From Garcia nutans (Eukaryota; Streptophyta; Magnoliopsida; Malpighiales; Euphorbiaceae), in assembly GCA_947685225.1 (NCBI GenBank), contig CANTUV010000014.1, positions 7,378,001-7,442,000 on the forward strand: a stretch of DNA of 64,000 nt, written 5' to 3'. Shown in pieces: positions 48,282 to 59,560 of this stretch. The translations under genes and the position numbers were made by a program. A model generated the notes under the pieces. That model had not been told where the DNA came from. It saw nothing but the letters and a program-made list of their open reading frames with translations, and did not search any database. The number at the start of each line of letters is the position of its first letter. The stretch's first letter is position 1.

Positions 48282-49965
48282 TGTAATACCCTATAACAAA
48301 AATAAAATAAAATAAAATAAATATATATATAATAAAATAATAAAATAATAATAATAAGAAAAAGAAAAGTTAAAGTAACGGGAAAGAAAGGAAAAGGCAG
48401 GAGAGAGAAAAAGAAGAGAGAGAAAAGAGATCGGAGAAAATCTCAGATCTACTATCGTTCGGTACTCGAATTTAGACACGCATTGGACCAGAGGAATCAC
48501 CGCTCGACGACACTTCCAAAGGCACCAGCTCGCTGCCAATGGCCACTGGATGGCGGCTCACGCATCGTCTGAAGTACCCTAGGCAGTGCATCGCCGTTGA
48601 CTTTGATCGGACTTTTTGACTATTTTTCAACCTCCTTTCTCAACGATTCAAGTACTATTCGACTCCTTTCCTCATGAGCTTCATTTTGGAATATCATTTG
48701 TAATTTTTGGAGTAAGTTTAATTTGACTAGAATTTTAATTTGACTAGAATTTGGCCATGGCCGAACCTTCCGATCAATTTTTCAGCCAGAATCCGGTGAG
48801 TGAGGGAGAGTGATATATATTTTTAGAATTCACTCATCGAGATGAACACGTGAGTACCAAATTTGCCACTAGATCCTTTCGTCGAAAATTTTTCGGTGAG
48901 ACGTCGGTGAGGATCCGGTCAGTGTTAATTTTTGATAAAAAAAATTTTCGCGTTAATTAATTAATTTATTAAACTTTAAATAAATAGTATTGGCAAGAAT
49001 GGTGATTAAATTTTAATAATTAAATTTAAATTCTTAAATAAATTAATTACGTAAATACCAAAAATTCAGGAACCGAAGCTAAATTAAAATTATAATCGTC
49101 CGGTTCCAAAGTCTGACACCCTGAGATTGAGTAGTTAATCGGGTCTTTCATTCTGAACTGTGAGTGATAATTTTTAATATACTTTTCTGTATTTTATGCA
49201 TTAACATTTAATGTATTTAATGTACGTATGTATATAAATATTATAAATATTATGAACTATTTATAATTTTAGAATTTTCACATTTATATGTGGTTGTACA
49301 CACATGTGATAATGTTGAATTGTGATTGCTGGATAGAATTAAAATGATATGGACCCACGTAGGATATGATTGAAATGCCCAGCGCTGCTTGTCAGTCGGG
49401 TAACGCTGCTTGACTTAGGCTGCCACGGTGGACCCCATATGAATTGAAATTAAGGGACCATGTTGAAATAAGAGTGTCAGATAGGGAGATCGGCTCTTCT
49501 AATTTGAGTTTTAGAGTGATTTTTTATGGACTACATTCTATCCTTGGATGTTTACATGATTGGATGTATAACTAGCATGATGCATTGGCATGGCATTTAT
49601 AATGATGGTATAGAACTAGACCATAACACCAGGTAGGTATATTGGCCGATATCATTCATTAAATCGAGACGCTCACCCATGTCTCACTATTTTTTTTCAG
49701 GTTCTTAGAGTGAGCATTTATAATAATATCCAGAGATACTACTTTTCTTTTCTGACAGTGAATTTTATGTATGAAATAATTTAAAAATTATTTTTATTTT
49801 TTTTGGTATGTATTTCTAATTTTAGAGATTCTGTAAATCTTAAATGTTGAATTATTATAGTTGGTTATGTAATTTAATGAATGATGTGACGATTTGAATA
49901 TTTTTACTTTTATTTTTTGTCAGGCTGACTGTAGGGTTTGGTACCTCGAATTTCTTGCCCCTGAG
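48282..49965 (+). repeat. 5' LTR of the decayed Ty3 element
   Basis: Starts TGTAATACCCTATAAC. A purine-rich then GC-richer leader patch spans 48360-48620. The last ~600 bp matches 52774-53393. The terminal ~40 bp and the first bases of the PBS are missing: CTGAG is joined directly to TATCAGAG (49966-49973), the core of an iMet PBS. Confidence 0.8.
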
Positions 49966-50175
49966 TATCAGAGAAATTTGATTTTTTTTCTTGGAAAATT
50001 TAGAATTACGGAGTATAGGGTCCTCACACATCATTTTATATTATCTTTGCTTTCCATTTCTGCGGTATCATTTTGTTTGAAATCGAGTAAGTTGTTTACC
50101 ATTTTTTTCATATAATCGTAAAATTATGTAAACTATTTTATCCTATTTGATAAAAGTTATTTATTTCTTTTCAAA

Positions 50176-51440
50176 AGATAAGTGAGCATACGACTAACGC
50201 TGGCGCTAGAGCTCGGGCAGCTGTTGGAGAGCAAGCTGAGGAGAGTACTATTTCGACCCAAGTTGGCCCTAGTAGTTGGGGCAGGCATAGACAGAATGGA
50301 GAGGAGGCCTCTAGGGGTGTAGAGGCTATATTAGCCGATTTTTAGAGGATTATGGCTGATATAACCCGGGCAATTCCTCAAACGACTTTAGTTGCAGCAC
50401 CAACACAGGTATCTTTGGAGCGCTTCATTAAACTGCATCCACCGATTTTTTTCTAGTGATGAGGAGCAGGCTTATGAGTTTTTGAATAATATTCAAGTGA
50501 TTTGGGATGAGTTGGGTTATTCAGATACCAGATCCACTTATTTGGCTGGTCGGAGACTAGAGGGTCCTGCACATGCATGGTATAAAGATTACATACGATC
50601 CTGGCATCAGGAGTTGACTTAGGATGATTTTAGGAGGGAGTTTTTAGCCTGGTTTATTCCCTGGGGATTTGTACATCAAAAAATGGTAGAGCTTGAGAAT
50701 TTAAGAAATGATGAGCACACTTCGCTGGCAGAGTCTACCACCAAGTTTCTTAGATGAGCTTAAGAAGTTTAGATATGTTTGGGCTCTTGGTGATGATTAT
50801 ACTTCCTTACTTAGTGGATTCCAAGGCCAACCTTTTAGTGAGTTGGTATACTATCAGAGATATAGAGTTTACTTTAGAAGAAAGGAAGAAGAGGTCTAGG
50901 GGTTTTGGACAACAGGGAGGACAGGGCACTCAAAGGTTTTCTGGTCCCAGTGGTACTTTTTAGATGGGTACTTATAGTTTAAAGTCACAGGGTTCTTTCA
51001 GACACAAGGGCAAGGTTAAGGGTGGTTGCAGACATGCCCGTTTGCCCGAGGTTACAGTGGTAGTAGTGGGGGCTCTAGTTATATTGGATTAGGTTTGGGT
51101 TCCAGTACTTCTACCTATGCTAGATGTGGCAAAACTCACTAGGGTCAATGCATGAGGGGATCCAATGTTTGCTTTGGATGCGGCCAACTGGGTCATTTTG
51201 CTAGATATTGCCCCTTATTTGGAGGACAGAGAGATCGTAGTCATGGGTATACTTAGGCTTCTTTGCCTAGTGTAGGCCAGCCTTTGTAGACATCATTTTC
51301 ATCTCTGTCTGGAGGATGGATGAGTGACCAGCATAGCTATGGTTTTAGGGGTAGGGGTAGAGAACAGAGTCAGAGTCAGAGCTCAGGGTATTCAAGCAGA
51401 GGTCAGAATCAGGGACGGGCTCGAGTTTTCACCCTTACCC
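50176..51440 (+). pseudogene. Ty3 gag remnant with two zinc knuckles
   Basis: Retrotransposon gag domain similarity across EEQAYEFLNNIQVIWDELGY and LEGPAHAWYKDYIRSW (about 50460-50615) and on to FRREFLAWFIPWGFVHQKMVELENL. A damaged knuckle, CGKTH then stop then GQC, is followed by a good one, CFGCGQLGHFARYC (51170-51211). Several stops (for example in 50343-50345 and after ELT near 50620) and frame changes make it non-functional. A Gln/Ser/Arg-rich tail follows up to the protease region. Confidence 0.8.
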
Positions 51441-51449
51441 AATAGGATG

Positions 51450-52765
51450 CTCAGGCTTCTAATGTAGTGGTGGCAGGTAACCTTTCTGTATATTCTTTTA
51501 TGGCACATGTGTTGTTAGACCGGGATGCTATGTATTCATTTGTGTCCCCTAGATTTGCATTAAAACTTGATATAATGTCAACTAGTTTAGATTGCCCCTT
51601 AAATGTTGCAACTTCTATGAGAAATTCCTTAATAATAGATACATCTTTTCTATCATGTCCGGTTCTTATAGAGCGAAAAGTTTTATCTGCTGATTTGATT
51701 TTTCTTGATGTGATGGATTTTGATGTAATTCTCTGTATGGATTGGTTGTCAACTCATTATGCCGTTGTTGATTGCCACAACAAAGATGTTATTTTCCACA
51801 TACGGGTGATTCAGAATTTTTTTTAAAGGTAACAAGAGTACAACTCCATGTAGCCTCATTTTCGCCATCAATGCCAGAAAGATATTGCGCCATGGCTGTT
51901 AAGGGTATATAGGAGTTGTTAGAGATGCCTCCGTGGATGTTGGAAACTTAAGAAATATGCCTGTTGTGAATGAATTTTTGGATATTTTTTCCGAAGAGCC
52001 TCTAGGACTGCCCCTAAGAGAGAGATAAAGTTCTGTATCGATATAGTTCCCTGTATGAATCCCATATATATGTCACCTTATAGGATGACCCCTATGGAAT
52101 TAAAGGAACTCAAAGACCAGTTGTAAGATCTTTTGGATAAGGGATTCATCTAGCCTAATACCTCACCTTGAGGCACTCCTGTGTTGTTTGTAAAGAAGAA
52201 TGATGGTACTATACGTCTTTGCATTGATTAAAGACAGTTGAATAAGGTTATAGTGAAGAATAAGTATCTCCTTTCTAGAATTGATGGCTTGTTTGACTGG
52301 CTTTAGGGCGCTTAGTGTTTTTCTAAGATTGATCTACGTTCAGGGTATCATCAGTTGAGGATAAGGAAGATATACCCAAGACAACATTTAAAACTCAGTA
52401 TGGTCATTATGAGTTTCTTGTAATGTCTTTCTGACTCACTAATGCACCGGTTGCGTTCATGGATTTGATGAACATGGTGTTTAAGCAGTTCTTAGATTGT
52501 TTTGTCATCATGTTTATCGATGATATCCTGGTTTATTCAAGGTCACCAACCGAGTATTCACATCACTTGAGAATGGTTTTACAGACTCTTAGGAATCGCC
52601 AGTTGTATGCTAAGTTTTCTATATGTGAATTTTGGCTTGATAGTGTGAGCTTCTTGGGACATGTTATTACTAAGGCTAGCATCGTGGTAGACCATAAGAA
52701 GATTGAAGCCATTACCAATTGGTCATAGGTTAGCGAGATTCGGAGTTTTCATGGGTTAACGTGGC
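51450..52765 (+). pseudogene. Ty3 pol remnant: protease and reverse transcriptase
   Basis: The protease region from NLSVYSFMAHVLLDRDAMYSF has Asp-Arg-Asp where Asp-Ser/Thr-Gly is needed, so the active site is lost; MDFDVILCMDWL follows as in the family. RT is recognisable from MSPYRMTPMELKELKDQL (about 52070) through LTNAPVAFMDLMN to FIDDILVYS (52513-52539) and SFLGHVI, with many stops and at least one frameshift. Similarity ends at IRSFHGLT (52735-52760), where the sequence switches into 3' LTR. Confidence 0.85.
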
Positions 52766-52773
52766 ATTTTTAT

Positions 52774-53393
52774 ACTCAGCGCTGCTTGACAGTTGGGTAG
52801 CGCTGCTTAGCTTAGGCTGCGATGGCATATGAATTGGAATTAAGGGACCATATTGGAATAAGAGTACCAGATAAGGGGATTGACTCCTCTAATTTAAGGT
52901 TTGGAGTGGTTTTTCATGGACTGCATTATATCCTTGAATGTTTATATGATTGGAAGTATGGCTGACATGATGCATTGGCATGACATTTATAAAGATAGTA
53001 TAGAACTAAAGTAGGACACGAGATAGATATATTGGCCGGTATCATTCACTGAGCCGAGATGTTTGCGCCTGTCTCATAATTTTTTTTTCAAGTTCTCAGA
53101 GTGAGTATTTATGATAATGTCCAGAGACACTGCTTTTCTTTTTCGGTAGTAGATTTTATGTATGAAATAATTTAAAAATTATGTTTATTTTTATTTTGGT
53201 CTATATTTCTAATTTTAGAGATTCCGTAAATCTTAAATGTTGAATTATTATATTTGGTTATGTAATTTAATGAATGATGTGACTGTTTGAATATTTTTAC
53301 TGTTATTTTTTATCAAGCTGACTGTGGGGTCTGGTACCTCTAGTTTTTCTCCCCTCAGTGCCGGTCACGTGCCCTTAGGATCGGGTCATGACA
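52774..53393 (+). repeat. Truncated 3' LTR of the decayed Ty3 element
   Basis: Matches 49376-49965 of the 5' LTR with many substitutions, then continues with CAGTGCCGGTCACG to GGGTCATGACA, the true LTR end that the 5' copy has lost. Confidence 0.85.
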
Positions 53394-53664
53394 CATATTT
53401 TTAAAATTATTTTAAAATTTTTTATTTATAAATAATTTAAAATCGTTTTCAAAAAATAGATTATATTTGCAAGTAATCTAATTAATTCTTTTCATTTTTT
53501 ACATTTGAATAAATCTAATGATTTTTATTTTAATTTTAACTATTATTTACATAATTTATGATTCAATTATTTAAATAAAAATGTGATTCAGTTTTTAAAA
53601 TTTTTTTTGTTCAATTAAGTTTAATAATAAATAATTCTTTTTAAAAAAAGTTTAATAATTAATA

Positions 53665-54168
53665 ATTATTATTTAAATTAATAATTATTATTTAATTATT
53701 AAATGAAACTATTTTATAATTTATAATTTTTCAAAACTATATAGTTTAAGTATAAATAAAGTAATAAAGTTTAAATGTGATGGGGTGTAGCTAAAATGGT
53801 AAGCCATTGAGCTTTTGACACTAGAGGTGTTGGGTTCAAATATCAATTATGAGAATTTTTAAGCAATCACATTTTTAAGCAATTGTAAATAAGCTCATGT
53901 CAACCACCACATCATTTGTCACATAGCATAATATGTCATAATATGCTGATGATGTGACAGAATATATCATTTGCCAAATAATATGCCACTTCATTTTAGG
54001 AGCTGATGTGACACCACATTAACTTTGTTAAATATTTAAATGGAAAAATAGACGGAAGGACGTTAATGAGAATTAAAATTAAATTTTAGGAGTAATGATG
54101 GACAATTTAAAATTTAAGGATGAAAATGTGCACTGGTATATTTTTCAGGGACAACTAATGAAATTTAC
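53665..54168 (-). repeat. Right arm of the long inverted repeat
   Basis: Reverse complement partner of 47750-48243. Without the Ty3 insertion the arms would be about 0.3 kb apart and the element about 1.3 kb long. No transposase is visible. Confidence 0.75.
53784..53855 (+). other. tRNA-like segment (pol III promoter-like), probably SINE or tRNA relic
   Basis: 72 nt starting GGGGTGTAGCTAAAATGG, with an A-box-like TAGCTAAAATGGTAAG and a B-box-like GGGTTCAAATATC at tRNA spacing. The acceptor arms do not pair, so it is not a working tRNA gene. The other arm of the inverted repeat is eroded at this point. Confidence 0.4.
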
Positions 54169-55018
54169 CCTTTATAATCTTGATTTTTAACTAGTGAAAA
54201 AAAGGTATATTTTTTTTTTCAATTTTATCATTGTTATTATTATCATATTTCATTAATATCTTCACTAAATTTGGTAGAGAATGAAAAAAAAATTATGATT
54301 TCAAAATTTATTTTAAAATTTTTTATACAATGTTTGATTAATGAAATGAGATTATATTTTATAATTTTGATGGTATAAATTAATGAAAATGAAAATATTA
54401 GGCAACAAACACTAAAAGAAGCATAATAATGATTCCACAAGTCACTAACCAGTAATTAAGTGTGCATATAAGGGTAAGGAAATTGAAAAAAAAATATTCT
54501 TGCTCTCGACAACTTTAGACAAAAAAAGATCAATTAAAATCTAGACAACAAGAATTAGTTATATATTGTGCTTTGTTCTTGGTAGTACCCTCTATTCATC
54601 AGGTTCAAAACCAAGCGTTGTACTTTGTCAATGCTAAGATCGAGCTCTGAAAGAGGGATGGATATTCAGGGCCTAACCGAGCTTTCGATTTACAGGAGAT
54701 AGATCCTTGACGCAGTTGTCATATGGCATACTCTTTGAAGATCTGTTGACACATTGAAGCCTTTTCTCCTACTCCCCAACTATAAATTGGGGGTGAATTC
54801 TCACAGGTAAATGATATTTTTTCAACTCTTTTGGCCTGCTTATCTACAAATAAATCGAGCACTGACTTAGACATCAGAGTTTTTTCACTGAAGCCCGATC
54901 CTTTCTCTTGTCTTGCAAGTATGAGAGCTATAGTTGAACTCTAACCCAAACTAAGAGCTCTTAGAAGTCTACCATGTCATCAGTGGTGTGATGAGTATAG
55001 ATAGGCTAATTCCTAAAA
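54169..55018 (+). other. AT-rich DNA, then a probable LTR/leader remnant of the Tat-like element
   Basis: 54169-54540 has no signal. 54560-55000 is less AT-rich and directly precedes the gag remnant; GTCTACCATGTCATCAGTGG near 54968 might be a ruined PBS. No second LTR copy is in the window to prove this. Confidence 0.35.
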
Positions 55019-56700
55019 ATGGACAATAGGACTCAATATATGACTCATGAGACACAAAACAATGCCCATACCTCAAACAATAGACTACCCCCATCGCCAT
55101 ATACACCTCAATACCATATAGCCCAAAACACCCATATTAACCCAAACAATTACCATCCAACTGGATCCGTGGAACACTCCACTTTTGGATTTTTAACAGC
55201 TGCTCCTTCCATAGCCGAGTGAACTCCCGTTGGAACCTCAACCTTATTTTCCCCATTGGCTCAGATGGTCTCGACAGTATTACAGTCCATAGGCCTAATA
55301 GAGTAAACATCTTGAGAACTTACGGCTACCCTTAGAGACTTTATCACAATCTTTAGGCAACAAGCCAGTGGAACCCCACTACAACCACAATGACAACTCA
55401 CATACCCACATACCAACAACCCAAACACCTACACCTCCAAATTACCAAATACTACCATCTCCACCAGTTTTCTGGATTCCACCACCTCTACCAGTTCACT
55501 ACCCTCCACCTCCCCCACCTGAATTTAATCCACACTATTAAAGCAAGAGACATCTCTCCCAGGCTAGAAAATGAAATAAGAAGGAGGCTCTACTCACTCA
55601 AGCAATCTATATCCTAAACACTGACCCATTTAACACCGGTCCAAGCCAAACTAAAGTTGAAAGATATTCTAATCTCATAAGAGGACCGTAATGCTCTTGT
55701 AGATGAGTGCATTAAGCGGATGCATAGGGGAAAAACATTCCAGTATAATGCCACATTCCACTCTCTTTTGTTTAAAGAGATTCTCAATGACATATACCCG
55801 AGCTTTCACATGTTGAAGTTAAAAGAGTATAATTGGTCAACTGATCCTCGGGCTCATGTGGATAGCTTTTTTAACACCGTATTCATATACACAAACTCAT
55901 ATTTTTCCTTATGGAAACTCTTTTCCAACACTCTAACGGGCAATGCCTAAATCTAGTATAAGAACTTGGAGCCACATTCTATTCGCAACTTTGAACAGCT
56001 CGGTCAACAAGTTTATGGCATCAATTGATCCAGGTCATACCCCAACAGATTTGTTTAAGATCATGTAAAAACCATAGAAATACTTCAGGAGTATATTGAC
56101 AGATTCAACAAGGCAATGGGCAAAATCCCAAAAGTAAACTTTGAGTTGGACTTAGAGGTGCTGATCAGAAATACAAAATATGCCCAATCCTTAAACTTTT
56201 TATGCAAAATATGCCTCCAAATTTTATTGAGCATATGTCCCAAGCTCATAAATATATCCATATGGTTGAAAACTCTCAACTTTTGGAAGAACTTTGAGCC
56301 TCTAGTCAAGGCCAAACTTTAAAAGACTCTCAAGAACTTCTCAAGTTCGAGCCTGCCAAGCTAGATTCTTCCAAACCAGCCAACAAAACTCCACCAAAGC
56401 TTATAACATTTCAGAGGACTCTGAACAGTTCACCCCACTTACTGCTTTACGAGTTAACATCTTATGTTGGCACAAAGATAGCACAAAGATCAATTGGCCC
56501 AAGCTAATGAGAGAAGACCCTAACAGAGATCAATCTCAGTACTGCGACTTCCATAGAGGTAATGGCTATAAAACTAATAACTGTGGCAATCTAAAGAGGG
56601 AGATTGAGTGGCTGATCCAAGTAGGTGAACTAAGGAAATTTTTGGCCACATCCAGACCTAGCGAAGAGCTTAGGCTCGAGCTCAGAGCCCTTTGAGAGAA
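55019..56700 (+). pseudogene. Tat/Retand-type gag remnant
   Basis: A Pro/Asn/His-rich N-terminus (55019-55560) is followed by a capsid-like block: EILNDIYPSFHMLKLKEYNW, STDPRAHVDSFFNTVFIYTN (about 55770-55900), then LEPHSIRNFEQLGQQVYG and EYIDRFNKAM. The nucleocapsid-like YCDFHRGNGYKTNNCGNLKR followed by EIEWLIQVGELRKF (56540-56640) is a CxxHxxxGHxxxxC-type motif typical of Tat-lineage gag. Many stops and frame shifts interrupt it. It defines the 5' part of a Tat (Retand-like) element in plus orientation. Confidence 0.78.
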
Positions 56701-57350
56701 GTTTAAAAAAGGTTCTTACTTGGGTAATACATGTTATAGCTGGAGGAGAGCATTACGATGTAGTAGATAGGTCAAGAGAGAGTAAGGCTAAGGAGGTCTT
56801 CTCGATGGCAGAGTACCCCAAGTCAAAGAGTTTGATAGTCACCTTTCACCCTAAGGAGTCTTACAAGGTGATCGGCCCACACACCAATGTGTTATAGGTG
56901 GAGGCCGTAATTTAAGATTATCTAGTATAATTCATCTTGATAGATACAAGAGTACCATAAATCTTTTAACCTTGGATGCTTACAAAAAGCTCGGCATATC
57001 CCCAAATACTCTTAAACAAATTTCAGTCCGTCTAGTAGGCCTGTCCGGACATAGTGTGCCCGTGTTAGGTCGACCATGTTAGAGGTACAATTGGGTGATG
57101 ATTCGATTGTTAGAAATTGCAGAGCATGCTTCATGTTGGTGGACGTGAGCTACACATGCAACATAATTTTTGGGCGACTATTACTTGTTATAGTGGACAC
57201 CTACATCTCCATGAAAATTTTGGTCATGAAAGTTCCAACTTACAAAGGAGTTGCAGTCCTAAGAGGAAATCAATAGGTCGCATGAGACTCATATATCATG
57301 CTCCTCAAAGATGCTAATACGATGCTTCATGTTGACTCTTTAGACCTCCC
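56701..57350 (+). pseudogene. Tat protease-region remnant
   Basis: Similarity is patchy: PKSKSLIVTFHPKESYKVIG, FILIDT where the protease Asp is expected, the LVGLSGHSVPVLG segment, then CNIIFGRLLLVIVDTYIS and MKVPTYKGVAVLRGNQ, which parallels the ILGRP..L and F.T..G.G.L.GDQ blocks of Tat polyproteins. Stops are frequent. Not functional. Confidence 0.65.
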
Positions 57351-57504
57351 TACAATTTAGAATACAGGTTTAAGTCGGCTGATATACTGAAAGATATACA
57401 AGTTGGAACTAACAAAACGTTGAAGATCTCGAGCTCCAGTGGAATCGAGAAGGAGTTCACCTTGACCTGAGTCTTAAAGCAGTATCATAATGTCTTTGCT
57501 TGGA

Positions 57505-57527
57505 CCCCCCCCCCCCCCCCCCCCCCC
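57505..57527 (+). repeat. 23-bp poly(C) tract
   Basis: Uninterrupted C run inside the pol remnant, between FAWT and HYVKDISLEL equivalents. Related proteins need only one or two residues there, so the run looks like a later expansion or a sequencing/assembly artefact. Confidence 0.97.
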
Positions 57528-58721
57528 ACTATGTTAAGGATATTTCACTCGAGCTCATGATGCACTAGCTCCATGTGGACCCTAACGCCACCCCAGTCAA
57601 GCAAAAGAAAAAGAACCTTGGGCCAGAGAGGCAGTTGATTGCTGATCAAGAATTAGAGAAACTCTTAACGGCTGGTTTCATCAAAGAAGTGTTAATCCCA
57701 GACTAGTTAGCCAATGTGTTCCTGGTCAAGAAGTAAAATGGGAAGTGGAGGATGTGTGTAGACTTCACTGATCTTAATAAAGCGTGCCCTAAAAACTCCT
57801 ACCCACTCACGAACATCGATCATCTTGTCAAATCCATAGTGAGCTATAAAGAGTACAACTTTATTAATGCTTCATCATGATACCATCAAATCCCTCTAAA
57901 ACAGGAGGATCATAGTAAAACTTTCTTCATCACAGGGAAGGGTATATATTGCTACAAGGTCATGCCGTTCGGCCTAAAAAATATAAGAGCCACCTATCAG
58001 AAGCTCATCAATAAGCTCTTCCAAGATCAAATAGGTTAAAATTTGGAAGTCTATATGGATGACATGATCATCAAATCCAAGATCTCGGCTAAACACCCTA
58101 AAGACCTTTCATAAGTCTTTGAGATCCTTCAGTGGGCGGACATGAAGTTCAATCCAGAAAAATGTGCCTTTGGAGTTTAGTTTGGGAGGTTTTTAAGCTT
58201 TATGATATTAAAGAGGGGAATAAAGGCCAACCTTAAGAAAACTTGAGCAGTCATGGACATGGAACTCCCCAAGAACATTAAAGAGGTATAGAAGCTGAAT
58301 GGACAAATTATTGCCCTTGGAAGATTCATCTCATGTTCAGTTAGGAGGTGTTTGCCTTTCTACAAGCTCTTGAAGAATCTAAAACAATTCCAATGGATAG
58401 AAGAATGTCAGCGGACCTTTACGAAGCTGAATTAGTTCTTAACATCCCTTCCCCTCCTCAGATAACCTATACAGGGCCAAATGTTGTACTTATAACTCTT
58501 AGCCTCGCTAGTAGCACTAGGCTTGGAATTGATTAGAGAAGAATATGACCAATAATACCTAATCTATTACACAAGCCACGCTTTGAAGGGTCTTGAGTTT
58601 AGGTACTCACCCTCATAAAAGTTGGCATTGTCCCTTCGAGCTACCTTAGAAAAGCTCATGAGTCCTGCCATACTTTGAAGTGCACGCCATCATAGTGTAT
58701 ACCAATTCATGCTTGAAGAAG
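57528..58721 (+). pseudogene. Tat RT and proximal RNase H remnant
   Basis: RT is clear despite stops: GFIKEVLIPD, KWRMCVDFTDLNKACPKNSY, PLTNIDHLV, YHQIPLKQEDHSKTFFITGK, YCYKVMPFGLKN, and the active site VYMDDMIIKSK (Met-Asp-Asp at 58055-58063), all in Tat style. Downstream are AVMDMELPKNIKEV and QIIALGRFIS (the tether/connection) and a worn RNase H stretch to PAIL and HSVY. The frame is cut at 58722 by the CACTA element and resumes at 63303. Several stops occur, so no enzyme is made. Confidence 0.85.
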
Positions 58722-58734
58722 CACTATAAAAAAA

Positions 58735-59110
58735 TTTATAATTAGCGACAGCCAAATCTTTCGCTAAAATAAGGAAATCCATTGCTAATAGCATTAGCGA
58801 CGGATCTGCGACAAAAAAAGATGAAGCAATTTCCACTGTAGCTAAAAATAGTGACGACAAAAGCTTCCCGTTGCTATTTTAACGATTGTATTTTCATTGT
58901 AAAATTTATCTTTCAGTCGCTAAATGAAGATAAAAAGGTGATTTGGCGATAAATTTTGCGACGATCTATGGTCGCTAGAATTTACGATGAGTTCTTTCGT
59001 CGTTAATTGTTTAGTTGACGTGAAAGTAGAAACTCAATTTGTTGTATTTAGTGACAGATAATCTCGTAGCTAAAAGTTTGCGATCACTTGTACTATGAAC
59101 TTTTCATCGC
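58735..59110. repeat. Left subterminal repeat array of the CACTA element
   Basis: Repeated TTAGCGAC, TCGCTAA, GCGACAAA and GTCGCTA phrases in both orientations over ~375 bp. In other CACTA elements such arrays bind the element's DNA-binding protein. Confidence 0.85.
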
Positions 59111-59560
59111 TAATTATCAAATTGATTTTTTTCTTTGCTTTATTTTTCAACAAATCTATTACTTATTTCAATATTGAAATACCTATTATATATATTTTTC
59201 ACAGCAAATTATACATTTCCAACATATGTTTCAAAATATGTTCAAAATATCTCAAAAACGTGTTCAAATATACATTTCCAATGTATATTTCAAAATATGT
59301 GCAAATATACATCACTAATGTATATTTCGAAGTATCAAAAAGCTATGTTAAAACATCCATCAAAGAGTGTTCCTTTCAAATCATAGCATAACACAAAAAA
59401 CATTCACCAAAGCTATCACAAAGATCATAGTAATGTGTATGATCATAAAAAACATATTAAAATGATACTAGCTAGAAATCCAAAAAAAAAACTAACAATG
59501 TAACCCAGAAATCCAAAAACAACTAACAATGTAACCCATTGCTCTCACTCATCATGTGTG

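Larger units (their letters stand above)
48282..53393 (+). mobile_element. Decayed Ty3-type retrotransposon nested in the inverted-repeat element
   Basis: 5' LTR 48282-49965, gag remnant 50176-51440, protease and RT remnant 51450-52765, then a jump straight into the last ~620 bp of the 3' LTR, ending GGGTCATGACA at 53393. Flanks cattt (48277-48281) and catat (53394-53398) differ by one base and fit a mutated 5-bp target duplication. RNase H, integrase, 3' UTR and the first ~1.1 kb of the 3' LTR are deleted. LTR and domain style resemble chromoviruses; the clade is not certain. Confidence 0.85.

Noticed and set aside
48291..48539. 82-codon minus-strand frame with a Tyr/Phe-rich end
   Set aside because: It is the complement of the purine-rich leader region of the decayed Ty3 LTR.
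53784..53855. Functional tRNA gene
   Set aside because: A- and B-box-like sequences are present, but the acceptor and other stems do not pair.
59095..59391. 98-codon plus-strand frame in the CACTA element
   Set aside because: Runs through low-complexity AT-rich sequence opposite to the accessory gene; no family features.
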